A stretch of DNA of 39,164 nucleotides from a bacterium (GTDB taxonomy: Bacteria; Margulisbacteria; Marinamargulisbacteria; JAHFDA01), in assembly GCA_023249225.1 (NCBI GenBank), contig JAHFDA010000009.1:1-39164 (forward strand), given 5' to 3'. Both the position numbers and the translations under genes were made by a program. The stretch's first letter is position 1. Every line of letters starts with the position of its first letter. Below the pieces are notes generated by a model. The model did not search any database, had not been told where the DNA came from, and worked only from the letters and a program-made list of their open reading frames with translations. Below, piece after piece: positions 8,124-15,401 of the stretch.

Positions 8124-9194
8124 ATGGTCATTGGATTATTTCTTTTACCGACTCAATGTGCAGGTCCTCAAGTTGCCAGGCGTGAAGCGCCACTGCAAGG
8201 GTATACGTCTCAATTTTCAAAATTTTATATGCAATTCTCTACAAACATACCGGTGGATCAGCAGTCTGTTTTGCTTGAGCAATTTATGGGCAGCGTTAGT
8301 CAATTTTTTGAACTCTTGGCCGAGGGCAGTTCACAAAGTATGCAGTGGCCAGCGCAGTTGGAATACCATCCAGCCACCTTGGGCCTGCTTAAAGCCCTGG
8401 GCTTGCTTGACAGGCATCCTGGGGCCCGTGGAGCGGTTCTGGCGCTACTTGATCGTATACATGACCACTATCTAGAGCGCGGCACAAATCTCCGTTTCTA
8501 CGCCGTGGCCGACCAAGCCATTGCAGCACTTAATCCCACAAGGTTGTCAGCGGAGCAGGCTGCGGTTGTGGCTGCAAACCGGGCTTATGCGATGGAACTC
8601 TTTCAGGGTGTGTCCTACAACCATGGCGGCATTGCTCCGAATGGAACTTTGACGCGCGAGGCACGGGCCATCGGCCATCAGGGCGGCATCAACTGCATAC
8701 ACTACTGCAATATTTTTATTAATTTGAGTATGGGCATTCCAGACCATGAATATGTGCTTGGCAGCGATGGTACGCCCAATGGTACCGGTGTTGCGACCAC
8801 TTTAAATCTTATGCCGGTATATCAAAAAGCGGGAATGCGGGCCGAGCGGGTTTTAGACGATGTCAGCATCGATCCCAGCGTCACGCCGCGGCTTGTGCGT
8901 TTGCTGGCACAATACGGCGAAGAATTTCATGTGCAGTTATATGTCGAACCCGGGCATGAGGGACCCATACACAGTTTTATGATCTATCACAAAGAGGGGG
9001 ATTATTTTGTGACCGATGCCTTTCCGGGCCAACCGGTTTTGGTGGATATGCCTCTGGCAAGTTACTTAAGTAAATTTGATGGCCGATACATGACCCTGTG
9101 CCTGTCGGATGTGCCGAATCCGCAACCCCTGTCCCAAAGCAAGTCGGCAGGTTTTTTACACAACCTTGAAACCAGTGTGAGTCAGATGAAGTAA
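8124..9194 (+). CDS. Possible Cys-His-Asp peptidase-like protein
   Basis: A 356-aa protein of no family I can name. The first ~150 residues are helical. The second half has GGINCIHYCNIFINL near residue 188 and later GPIHSFMIYHKEGDYFVTDAF (split around residues 280-300). A cysteine at the start of a helix, a histidine at the start of a strand and an Asp after it is the order seen in papain-like and NlpC/P60 hydrolases. This is only a pattern match. The N-terminus MVIGLFLLPTQC is weakly hydrophobic and could be a short export signal, or the real start may be the ATG at 8229; neither has a Shine-Dalgarno. The gene follows the ATP-grasp gene by 88 bp on the same strand. Confidence 0.6.
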   Translation: MVIGLFLLPTQCAGPQVARREAPLQGYTSQFSKFYMQFSTNIPVDQQSVLLEQFMGSVSQFFELLAEGSSQSMQWPAQLEYHPATLGLLKALGLLDRHPGARGAVLALLDRIHDHYLERGTNLRFYAVADQAIAALNPTRLSAEQAAVVAANRAYAMELFQGVSYNHGGIAPNGTLTREARAIGHQGGINCIHYCNIFINLSMGIPDHEYVLGSDGTPNGTGVATTLNLMPVYQKAGMRAERVLDDVSIDPSVTPRLVRLLAQYGEEFHVQLYVEPGHEGPIHSFMIYHKEGDYFVTDAFPGQPVLVDMPLASYLSKFDGRYMTLCLSDVPNPQPLSQSKSAGFLHNLETSVSQMK

Positions 9195-9265
9195 ACGGGG
9201 TTTAACCCCTGAACCACAACTCCGATAAATTTCTATAGATATTTTCAGGAATTATTTTAGGGCTC

Positions 9266-9285
9266 TTGACGATACATAATACGTG
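9266..9285 (+). promoter_or_regulatory. TTGACGATAC-ATAATACGTG motif, copy 3
   Basis: TTGACGATA at 9266-9274 and ATAATACGTG at 9276-9285 run directly into the GTG start at 9283. If ATAAT works as a -10, the mRNA would begin at or within the first codons, meaning a leaderless message or a start further downstream. Confidence 0.4.
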
Positions 9286-11070
9286 TTTAGTGCCCATACA
9301 GTTTCAGTGCCACTGCTTTCTTCGGTAAACCTTTGTGACCGCCTGCCAGCGCTTACTGAAGGCACAAAGCGTCTTTTTACCGACACTCTGATACTGGCGG
9401 CGGCCGAGACGCTGGGAGCCTCTCTGTATCACATGTTGGATGTGGGCGAATCCAGGTTGGCAGCCTTGCTACCCCTCACAGAGGGGGAGCAGCGCGTCTT
9501 GCACGCCGAGACGCTTGAATACTTACGCGCTTGCCGTCGACTGATTGAAGCGTACGAAAACTATCAGATTGATATGGACGTGTTACTGGCAAGTTCTTTT
9601 GCAAAACTGCTGGGACATTTTTTAATTGAATTGAAAGTGCCCTTCTTTGACCGGCACACCCATCTGACCGGGGCCCTGCCGGCAGAATGGATGTTTGCGG
9701 AATTATCCAAATTTCTAGATGACTCATCGCAGCATGCCATCCTTAACGAAAAGACGCGGCATATTTTGGGTTGCGATTTTGAAGCGATCACAAGTGCGGC
9801 ACAGCTAAGTGTCCTGCTCGAGTCTAAGGCTGCAGAAAACTTTGATGGATATCTGGCGTCATTGGCTTTTGGCAAGTTGCTGCTTACCAGCTATGAGGCG
9901 CATCGGTCTGCGGCCTACCACATGGCCAAGAACATGTTCGAAAACCATGGCGTGCATTGGCTAGAGCTCAAATTTACGCTGGATCGCTCGGGCGGCGATT
10001 CCCCTGCAGAACAGTTTCCGGGTCTTGAGCAGCTTACGGATGAACAGGTGCTTACCGGTCTTTATGACGGTTTTATGCAGTACAAAAAAGAACACCCGGC
10101 TTTTCGGTTTTTTCTTTCGCCGGGTTTTCGCAAGGAAAAAAATAATTATAACCGCAGCTTTGGCAGCAAGCAGGCCGATCTGATCGATCAGGCCCGGCGT
10201 ATTGTCGCGATCAAACGCAGCAGTGATCCACGCCTGGCAGAAGTCGGACGCAAACTGGTGAGTGTCGATACCTTTGGTAATGAAGCTGGTTTTTGGTCAA
10301 AAGCTGACTTTGAGCTTTTTCTGCCGGCCATTCGCATGCTGCAGCGGGCGGGCATCCAGCTGCGTTCACACCACGGCGAGGTTTTTAACCACCTCGAGCA
10401 GGGTATTGATGCCGTGCGGCATGCGTTTGAAATCTGGCGGGTGGTGCAAGTGGAACACGGTCTGGCGCTGGGCATCGATCCCGAAGACTATCTGTCGCAT
10501 ATTAAAAAGAAAATGCTGACGGTAAACATGACCGGGATGGTTCCGGTTTTGACCGAAAGCGATAAAGCTGAAATCATCCGGGCTGGTTTTTCGAGCCGCG
10601 CAGATCGCGAGCGCCTACGGCGCTTGATAGCCAAAGTAACGTCCGCTAAGCTGCTCACGCGGCAGGACATTGATTTTATCGACCAGCGCTTTCAGGAACG
10701 GGTGGGACGCCTGAAAGAAATTCAGTTGGAACTTTTGTCGGCCTTGCGAGACAAGCACGTGGGCGTGGTGATTTTGCCCACCAGCAACATGACCCTGCTG
10801 GGGCGGCTTGACCGCTTGCGTAACCATCCGTTTCTTTATCTGGATCGCAAGGGGATGCGCCTTGGTTTGGGTACCGACAACATTACGGTGTTGGGCACCA
10901 GTTTTCCGGAGGAGCTGGCCAAGCTGCTTTTGGCGCGTCCAAAAGATTATAAGCTCGACAATGCGTTGGCCATGGCCATGGCCACCGATGAACCGGCGCG
11001 TAAAAGTATGGTTTGGTCACATATCAACGGGGCAGCAGAGGAAGTACGGATAAGAAATTCAGGTTTGTAA
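9283..11070 (+). CDS. Adenosine-deaminase-like metal-dependent hydrolase, enlarged
   Basis: A 595-aa protein with the ordered motifs of the adenosine/AMP deaminase family: DRHTHLTGAL near residue 124 (two zinc histidines), LRSHHGE near 362 (zinc His and catalytic Glu of HAGE), VEHGLAL near 393 (the GHG histidine), ILPTSN near 494 and LGTDNITVLGTSFPEE near 529 (zinc Asp). These enzymes hydrolyse adenosine or related 6-aminopurines. It is much longer than the ~340-aa bacterial enzymes, with an extra N-terminal ~115 residues and inserts in the barrel. The second Asp of the usual TDDP motif is Asn here. The substrate may therefore differ. It starts with GTG at 9283 without a Shine-Dalgarno, 88 bp after the peptidase-like gene. 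Confidence 0.78.
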   Translation: MFSAHTVSVPLLSSVNLCDRLPALTEGTKRLFTDTLILAAAETLGASLYHMLDVGESRLAALLPLTEGEQRVLHAETLEYLRACRRLIEAYENYQIDMDVLLASSFAKLLGHFLIELKVPFFDRHTHLTGALPAEWMFAELSKFLDDSSQHAILNEKTRHILGCDFEAITSAAQLSVLLESKAAENFDGYLASLAFGKLLLTSYEAHRSAAYHMAKNMFENHGVHWLELKFTLDRSGGDSPAEQFPGLEQLTDEQVLTGLYDGFMQYKKEHPAFRFFLSPGFRKEKNNYNRSFGSKQADLIDQARRIVAIKRSSDPRLAEVGRKLVSVDTFGNEAGFWSKADFELFLPAIRMLQRAGIQLRSHHGEVFNHLEQGIDAVRHAFEIWRVVQVEHGLALGIDPEDYLSHIKKKMLTVNMTGMVPVLTESDKAEIIRAGFSSRADRERLRRLIAKVTSAKLLTRQDIDFIDQRFQERVGRLKEIQLELLSALRDKHVGVVILPTSNMTLLGRLDRLRNHPFLYLDRKGMRLGLGTDNITVLGTSFPEELAKLLLARPKDYKLDNALAMAMATDEPARKSMVWSHINGAAEEVRIRNSGL

Positions 11071-11104
11071 TTTGCAGCATCCCAATGTTTGGAACGTTGC
11101 TAAC

Positions 11105-11326
11105 TTATTTTTTTAAATTAGCTAAAACGTAAGCGGCGCCTTTTTTGTCGAGTACGCGCAAAGCGCGGGCCGTGGCAGTGATTTTTACCCAGTGTTTTTT
11201 TTTGGCGTCCCAAATGCGCTTGTTCTGGAGATTCAGGCGGTGGCGGCGCAGAGTCTTAATATTGGAATGGCTGATCTTATGACCGACCACAAAGCGCTTT
11301 CCGGTAATCTGACATATTTTTCCCAT
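11105..11326 (-). CDS. rpmB: 50S ribosomal protein bL28
   Basis: The 73-aa product begins MGKICQITGKRFVVGHKISH and contains KTLRRHRLNLQNKRIW, the standard bL28 pattern. It is a small basic protein of the large ribosomal subunit. A longer frame begins at 11365, but the MGKICQITG start at 11326 fits the family, so I use it. The HIT gene lies 50 bp upstream on the same strand. The usual rpmG partner is not adjacent. Confidence 0.93.
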   Translation of the reverse strand: MGKICQITGKRFVVGHKISHSNIKTLRRHRLNLQNKRIWDAKKKHWVKITATARALRVLDKKGAAYVLANLKK

Positions 11327-11376
11327 AAGCCTGTTTATTCTAATAGGGGTCTTGAAAAAAGGCAATAAAACGTGGT

Positions 11377-11721
11377 TTAACCCAGGGGCCAGCTAAAACT
11401 GCGTCCAGCCAGCACATGCAGATGGATGTGGAATACGGTCTGGCCTGCTTTTTCGCCATTGTTGAATACAAGCCGGTAGTCGTCCATGTTTTGCTGTTGC
11501 ATGAGCGTGCGGGCGGTGCCAATCATATGCCCCAGCAGGGTGATGTCGGCCAGGGATGTGTCGGCGATTTTGGCGATTTTGCGTTTGGGGACGATCAAAA
11601 GGTGGATGGGCGCCTGGGGATTGATGTCTTTGATGGCAATGACCAGATCGTCTTCGTAAAGGATGTCGGCGGGGAGTTCACGGTCGATGATCTTTTGAAA
11701 GATGCTTTTCTCTGCGCTCAT
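11377..11721 (-). CDS. HIT-family nucleotide hydrolase (HinT-like)
   Basis: A 114-aa protein with the histidine triad HIHLHV near the C-terminus and the N-terminal pattern SIFQKIIDRELPADILYEDD typical of HinT/PKCI proteins. These enzymes cleave phosphoramidates such as AMP-lysine or other adenylated amines. The length is normal. It ends 50 bp before rpmB and shares a short divergent promoter region with the FGGY kinase (24 bp between starts), where TATTAT/ATAATATA lies on either strand. Confidence 0.92.
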   Translation of the reverse strand: MSAEKSIFQKIIDRELPADILYEDDLVIAIKDINPQAPIHLLIVPKRKIAKIADTSLADITLLGHMIGTARTLMQQQNMDDYRLVFNNGEKAGQTVFHIHLHVLAGRSFSWPLG

Positions 11722-11745
11722 ACGCTCATCATAATATAAGCACGG

Positions 11746-13107
11746 GTGTATTACATAGGCATCGACGTAGGTTCCAGCCTCATTAAGGGAGTGTTATACG
11801 ATTCAAGGACCAGGGCGCTGGCACACGCTAAGGCAAGCCCGAGCCTTCAGCAACAAGACGGTAAACTCGTTTATGATCCGAAAGCGTTTTGGCAGGTCTT
11901 TGAAAAAGTGCTTATGCCACTGGTACGGTGCAGTGCCTCTGGCAGCCACGTTGCACTTGGCCTGTCGGTACAGCGTAGTTCGCTGATTGTGGTCAGGCGG
12001 CATTCTAAAAAACCACTGACCCCGATTATTTCCTGGCAGGATTTACGCGGGCAGGCACTGATCGACAACAAAAAAAAACACTGGGAGCATATAGAACGGC
12101 TTAGTGGGCTGCGTCCTAACGGGCATTATGGGGCGTCCAAGCTGGAGTGGTTTTTTAGAACCCATAAGCCAGGCGAGTCGGCGAAAAATTCTTTTGCGGA
12201 TTCGGTGTATTGTCTCCCGCTGGGATCGTGGTTAGTCTGGAAACTGGTGGGTGGCACGCCACAGGTAGACCCTACGCTGGCGCAGCGAACGTTGCTGATG
12301 GATCTAGGTACGTTGGCGTGGTCACAGCAGCTTTGCACGCTTTTTGGTGTGCCTTTAAGCAGCCTGCCAAAAATAAAAAATACGATTGACGACTATGGCT
12401 GCTTCAAGTGCCTGGGTCGAACGGTGCAAATTAAAATCTTGGTCGGGGATCAGCAGGCAGCGGCGATAGGTGCCTGGCAGGGGTTCCGGCCAGTCTTAAA
12501 TTCCGCCCTGGTGAGTTTAGGAACAGGGGGTTTTGTGCTGGCACCCTTGGAACCAGGCACTCCCAAAAAGTTTGGAGGCTGCCTTAGCTCGGTTTTGTGC
12601 GGAAACAGGCACCAGACGCATTATGTGGCTGAAGGCACGCTGAATCATGTGGGCACCTTGTTTAAAAGATGGGAGCGCCTTACGGGCTGGGATGTCAAAA
12701 AAATCTTACAGTCCAAAATTTCAACGGCCCATCCGGGCAGTTTTATGCCTGCGGGTTTTTCACTTGGAAGTCCGTTATGGCAAGCCAACCCGGCGGGAGA
12801 ATGGCATATTTCTTCGTATGGGAGAAGTAGCGTATCCAGTACCCGGTATCCGGTACCCATCCGGCTACAAACCATTCAAGCCATGACCACGGCTGTGGTT
12901 GGCTTGATTCAAAAAAACCTACAAGCCATGAAGCGGTATCCCGACGTGTTGCTGTTGTGCGGCGGGTGGAGTCGCTTTCCCATGATTCAGCAGGCCATTG
13001 CCCAAGTGACGGGTTGCCGCGTGAAATTGTCTGCTGAAAAAGATTTGGGTTTGCGGGGGATTTTGTGGTTGCTTACGCAGGGCGAACGCCAGGGGGCAAG
13101 GCACTAA
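11746..13107 (+). CDS. FGGY-family carbohydrate kinase
   Basis: A 453-aa protein starting with GTG. It opens with YYIGIDVGSSLIKGVLYD (phosphate-1 loop of the sugar-kinase/actin fold), then ISWQDLRG, VSLGTGGFVL (phosphate-2 loop, near residue 262) and LLLCGGWSR (adenosine motif, near 405). FGGY kinases phosphorylate sugars or polyols. The N-terminus is closer to xylulokinase than to glycerol kinase, so the substrate is open. The next gene, a glycerophosphodiesterase, starts 2 bp downstream, so glycerol-related metabolism is possible but unproven. A short tandem repeat lies in frame at 12832-12858, where the protein reads SSVSSTRYPVPIR. Confidence 0.85.
   Translation: MYYIGIDVGSSLIKGVLYDSRTRALAHAKASPSLQQQDGKLVYDPKAFWQVFEKVLMPLVRCSASGSHVALGLSVQRSSLIVVRRHSKKPLTPIISWQDLRGQALIDNKKKHWEHIERLSGLRPNGHYGASKLEWFFRTHKPGESAKNSFADSVYCLPLGSWLVWKLVGGTPQVDPTLAQRTLLMDLGTLAWSQQLCTLFGVPLSSLPKIKNTIDDYGCFKCLGRTVQIKILVGDQQAAAIGAWQGFRPVLNSALVSLGTGGFVLAPLEPGTPKKFGGCLSSVLCGNRHQTHYVAEGTLNHVGTLFKRWERLTGWDVKKILQSKISTAHPGSFMPAGFSLGSPLWQANPAGEWHISSYGRSSVSSTRYPVPIRLQTIQAMTTAVVGLIQKNLQAMKRYPDVLLLCGGWSRFPMIQQAIAQVTGCRVKLSAEKDLGLRGILWLLTQGERQGARH
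12832..12858. repeat. Two 13-bp direct repeats in frame in the FGGY gene
   Basis: GTATCCAGTACCC (12832-12844) and GTATCCGGTACCC (12846-12858) differ at one base and are one base apart, with a further ATCCGG after them. They encode SSTRYPVP-like residues at a place where FGGY kinases usually have a family-specific loop, which suggests a small inserted element. Confidence 0.6.
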
Positions 13108-13109
13108 AC

Positions 13110-13811
13110 ATGCAGATGATTGGACATCGTGGGGCGCGGGGATTGGCGCCGGAAAACACCTGGAGCGCCATCATGGAAGCCTTGCGCTGTGGCGTGCGCG
13201 CCATTGAAATTGACGTGCACCTGACACGTGATGGCGAAGCGGTGCTTATCCACGACGAAACCTTGAACCGTACAACGAGCGGTCGCGGTCCGGTGGCTAG
13301 TTTTGGCGTTCAAAAACTGCTGGGCCTGGATGCCGGGCGCTGGTTTTCGAAAGTTTTTGTGGGCGAACGACTGCCGCTGCTGCGCGATGTTTTAACCTAC
13401 CTTCCGCACAGTGTCACCGTGATGATCGAAATTAAACACCAATCGTCGCAGGCACGCAGCAACCGTCTGGCAGAACGGGTGCAGGCCATTGTGACGGAAT
13501 GCCGGGCTGAAGGACGCGCCATTTTGGCCTCATCCAACTATCGCTGCCTCAAACATCTTGGAAAAACGGCTGCGTCAAAATGTTTTATCTATTCGCAACC
13601 CAAGCGCCTGCCTGTGGCCGTAGCGGATAAGTTTCGGGCGATTCAGGGGTTTAGCTGGAACTGTGAATTGTGGGACGCAACGCTGGCAAAGCAGCTTAAA
13701 CGTTTGAAAAAAACCCAGTACGCATGGGTGATCAACAATCCGCAGCAAGGCCGGTTATGGAAACAGCGCGGGATGGCGGGGGTGATTACAGATTATCCAG
13801 ACCGCTTTTAA
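13110..13811 (+). CDS. Glycerophosphodiester phosphodiesterase
   Basis: A 233-aa protein with GDPD motifs in order: IGHRGARGLAPENT at the N-terminus, AIEIDVHLTRDGEAVLIHDE near residue 30-50, MIEIKHQ near 110 and GVITDYPDRF at the end. The TIM-barrel enzyme splits glycerophosphodiesters into glycerol-3-phosphate and an alcohol. An upstream in-frame start at 13065 would overlap the FGGY gene, but ATG 13110 places the HRG motif at the usual position. It is 2 bp after the kinase stop. Its last 4 bp overlap the convergent gene at 13808. No signal peptide, so cytoplasmic. Confidence 0.93.
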   Translation: MQMIGHRGARGLAPENTWSAIMEALRCGVRAIEIDVHLTRDGEAVLIHDETLNRTTSGRGPVASFGVQKLLGLDAGRWFSKVFVGERLPLLRDVLTYLPHSVTVMIEIKHQSSQARSNRLAERVQAIVTECRAEGRAILASSNYRCLKHLGKTAASKCFIYSQPKRLPVAVADKFRAIQGFSWNCELWDATLAKQLKRLKKTQYAWVINNPQQGRLWKQRGMAGVITDYPDRF

Positions 13812-14521
13812 AGCAGTTCCAGACCGGCTCCAGAAAAATAAGCAAAGCGCTGTGAACCATCTTTGGCAAAGCCCACTAAAAAACGCAGCACTTTATCGAA
13901 CACTTTAAAAGACAGCTTGGCGCATTCAATCAGAACGATGTTGTACGAGCGTGGATGTTCATTAAGGTCGTTTGACGGCTGATTCAGCAGTACCATGCGT
14001 GTGCGGTCGGGTGACAGCAAAAAGCAGCAAGCATTGCGCGTATCAGATTGGGCCAGCAGCAGTTCGGCTTTGGCCAGTACCGTGGATGGATGCGTTTTGT
14101 TGTAAAGCAAGCGGAAACCAGTTTCGTAGTTTCGAGCCTTGGTGTTGCCCTGGTCGTTGTAATAGCCCTTCCAATGTTGCAAGTCAAAAGCATGGTGCGT
14201 TAATTTTGCCACCAGCGATACGTCTTCCTCTGCTTGCGCCAGGCAATTGCGGTGTAGATGGCTAAAGAGATCGGGCAGGTTATGAATGTTCTGAAGTTGC
14301 TCGGCTGTTAAGTAATGATCAAGGCCTCCGATTTCGGTAAAACTTCTGATCTTGTGCTGGAACTGTTCGATTTCAGATTGCATCAGGCGCTGATATTTTT
14401 TGGTCACGCGCTGCACTAAAGCGGTTTCTATGTCCAGCGGCTGCACGGTGGATTGAATAACCACATCGGGGTTGACAAGCGTATTTTGCAAGGACTTGGG
14501 TTTGGCGTTGAGTTGCCGCAT
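13808..14521 (-). CDS. Hypothetical protein, 237 aa
   Basis: Family not recognised. The sequence has no signal peptide or membrane helix. The first ~110 residues are helical and rich in Gln/His (HKIRSF, LQNIHNLPDLFSHLHRN). The C-terminal half looks alpha/beta (CCFLLSPDRTRMVLLNQ, YNIVLIECAKLSFKVFDK). It overlaps the end of the convergent GDPD gene by 4 bp. The start ATG at 14521 is preceded by TTGATTCGATA and TAAT, a fourth variant of the motif before 2954, 8124 and 9283, with TAAT only three bases from the ATG. Confidence 0.68.
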   Translation of the reverse strand: MRQLNAKPKSLQNTLVNPDVVIQSTVQPLDIETALVQRVTKKYQRLMQSEIEQFQHKIRSFTEIGGLDHYLTAEQLQNIHNLPDLFSHLHRNCLAQAEEDVSLVAKLTHHAFDLQHWKGYYNDQGNTKARNYETGFRLLYNKTHPSTVLAKAELLLAQSDTRNACCFLLSPDRTRMVLLNQPSNDLNEHPRSYNIVLIECAKLSFKVFDKVLRFLVGFAKDGSQRFAYFSGAGLELL

Positions 14522-14543
14522 AGATTACTTAAATATCGAATCA
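14522..14543 (-). promoter_or_regulatory. TTGATTCGATA...TAAT motif, copy 4
   Basis: Reading the minus strand, TTGATTCGATATTTAAGTAA then T leads to the ATG at 14521. It keeps TTGA, CGATA and TAAT, like the three other copies, but with two bases between TTGA and CGATA. Confidence 0.3.
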
Positions 14544-14588
14544 AATTCTCCGGGGTTTCAGACTCATAGTATCGGTAATTATCGAAAT

Positions 14589-15371
14589 TTAATGTTTTGA
14601 TTTAGCAGGGGTTTTTGGATGGACGTCGACGGAAGGCTTGGGATCTTCTTTGGGAAGTTCCACAAAAGCAGGAATTTCTACCAGTTCCGTCAGTTCGTAA
14701 CGGCCCTTACCTTGCATGGCCTCGTGTTTGACGATGCCAATCTGCTTGTGAAACCAGTAACGGTGGCTGACTTCTTTGGGGGCATCATCGTATTTGGCGT
14801 TATAGACGGTTTCAATAATACTGATCCGAAAGCACCATAAGGGTACAGAACGTATCGTGACAGGTTCCCAATAAAGAGCCTCACCCACGCGTTGGCGGAA
14901 TTCTTCTGACCACTGGTTGTCGTAGCCCAATACGGGCAAGCGCAAGGTATCGTTCCATTTGCTGTTGCCATGCAGGGGCAAAGGAATCAGACGGTAGGGT
15001 TTAAAAGCATTGCCTTTGGGGTCTGGGTAATATTCGGTCCAGCTGGAGGCGTCGATGCGCCGGTATAAGTCTTGCTTTAAGGCCAGGCTGCCATCGGGAT
15101 GAAAGGTTTCGGTCGAAAACACCCACACCGATCCGAGCCCCTGAACATTTTGACTGCTTTGAACATGAATCACGTGAGTAAAACTTTCAATCAGCGGACT
15201 GGTGGTGACCGCATCGGCAATTTGGCTGGGACGCTGGCGTGTAATGTATTTTAAAGTATATTCATTGGGAGTTTTAAATGTTTCAATCACTCCGTTGGCC
15301 CTGGCGCTGTTGACCATGACAATGAAGCCAAGAAAACCAAACAGGACTTTATGAAAATAGCGCATAAACAT
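14589..15371 (-). CDS. Secreted hypothetical protein
   Basis: A 260-aa protein with a signal peptide (about residues 1-25: FLGFIVMVNSARANG, cleavage after ARA). The mature part is strand-rich with many aromatic residues (SSWTEYYPDPKGNAFKPYR, VPLWCFRISIIETVY), resembling LolA- or DUF1329-like beta-barrel half-shell proteins, but no signature is certain. The C-terminus is a Pro/Lys tail (PKPSVDVHPKTPAKSK). It is probably periplasmic or attached to the outer membrane. The start region overlaps a longer reading of the divergent thioredoxin-like gene, and disappears as an overlap if that gene starts at 15402. Confidence 0.7.
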   Translation of the reverse strand: MFMRYFHKVLFGFLGFIVMVNSARANGVIETFKTPNEYTLKYITRQRPSQIADAVTTSPLIESFTHVIHVQSSQNVQGLGSVWVFSTETFHPDGSLALKQDLYRRIDASSWTEYYPDPKGNAFKPYRLIPLPLHGNSKWNDTLRLPVLGYDNQWSEEFRQRVGEALYWEPVTIRSVPLWCFRISIIETVYNAKYDDAPKEVSHRYWFHKQIGIVKHEAMQGKGRYELTELVEIPAFVELPKEDPKPSVDVHPKTPAKSKH

Positions 15372-15401
15372 GCGTTAAGTTTAACAGCATGCAAACAGCG
15401 G

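Noticed and set aside
9197-9209. GGGGTT-T-AACCCC palindrome after the peptidase-like gene
   Set aside because: Too short a loop for a hairpin terminator and no T-run; not counted as a terminator.
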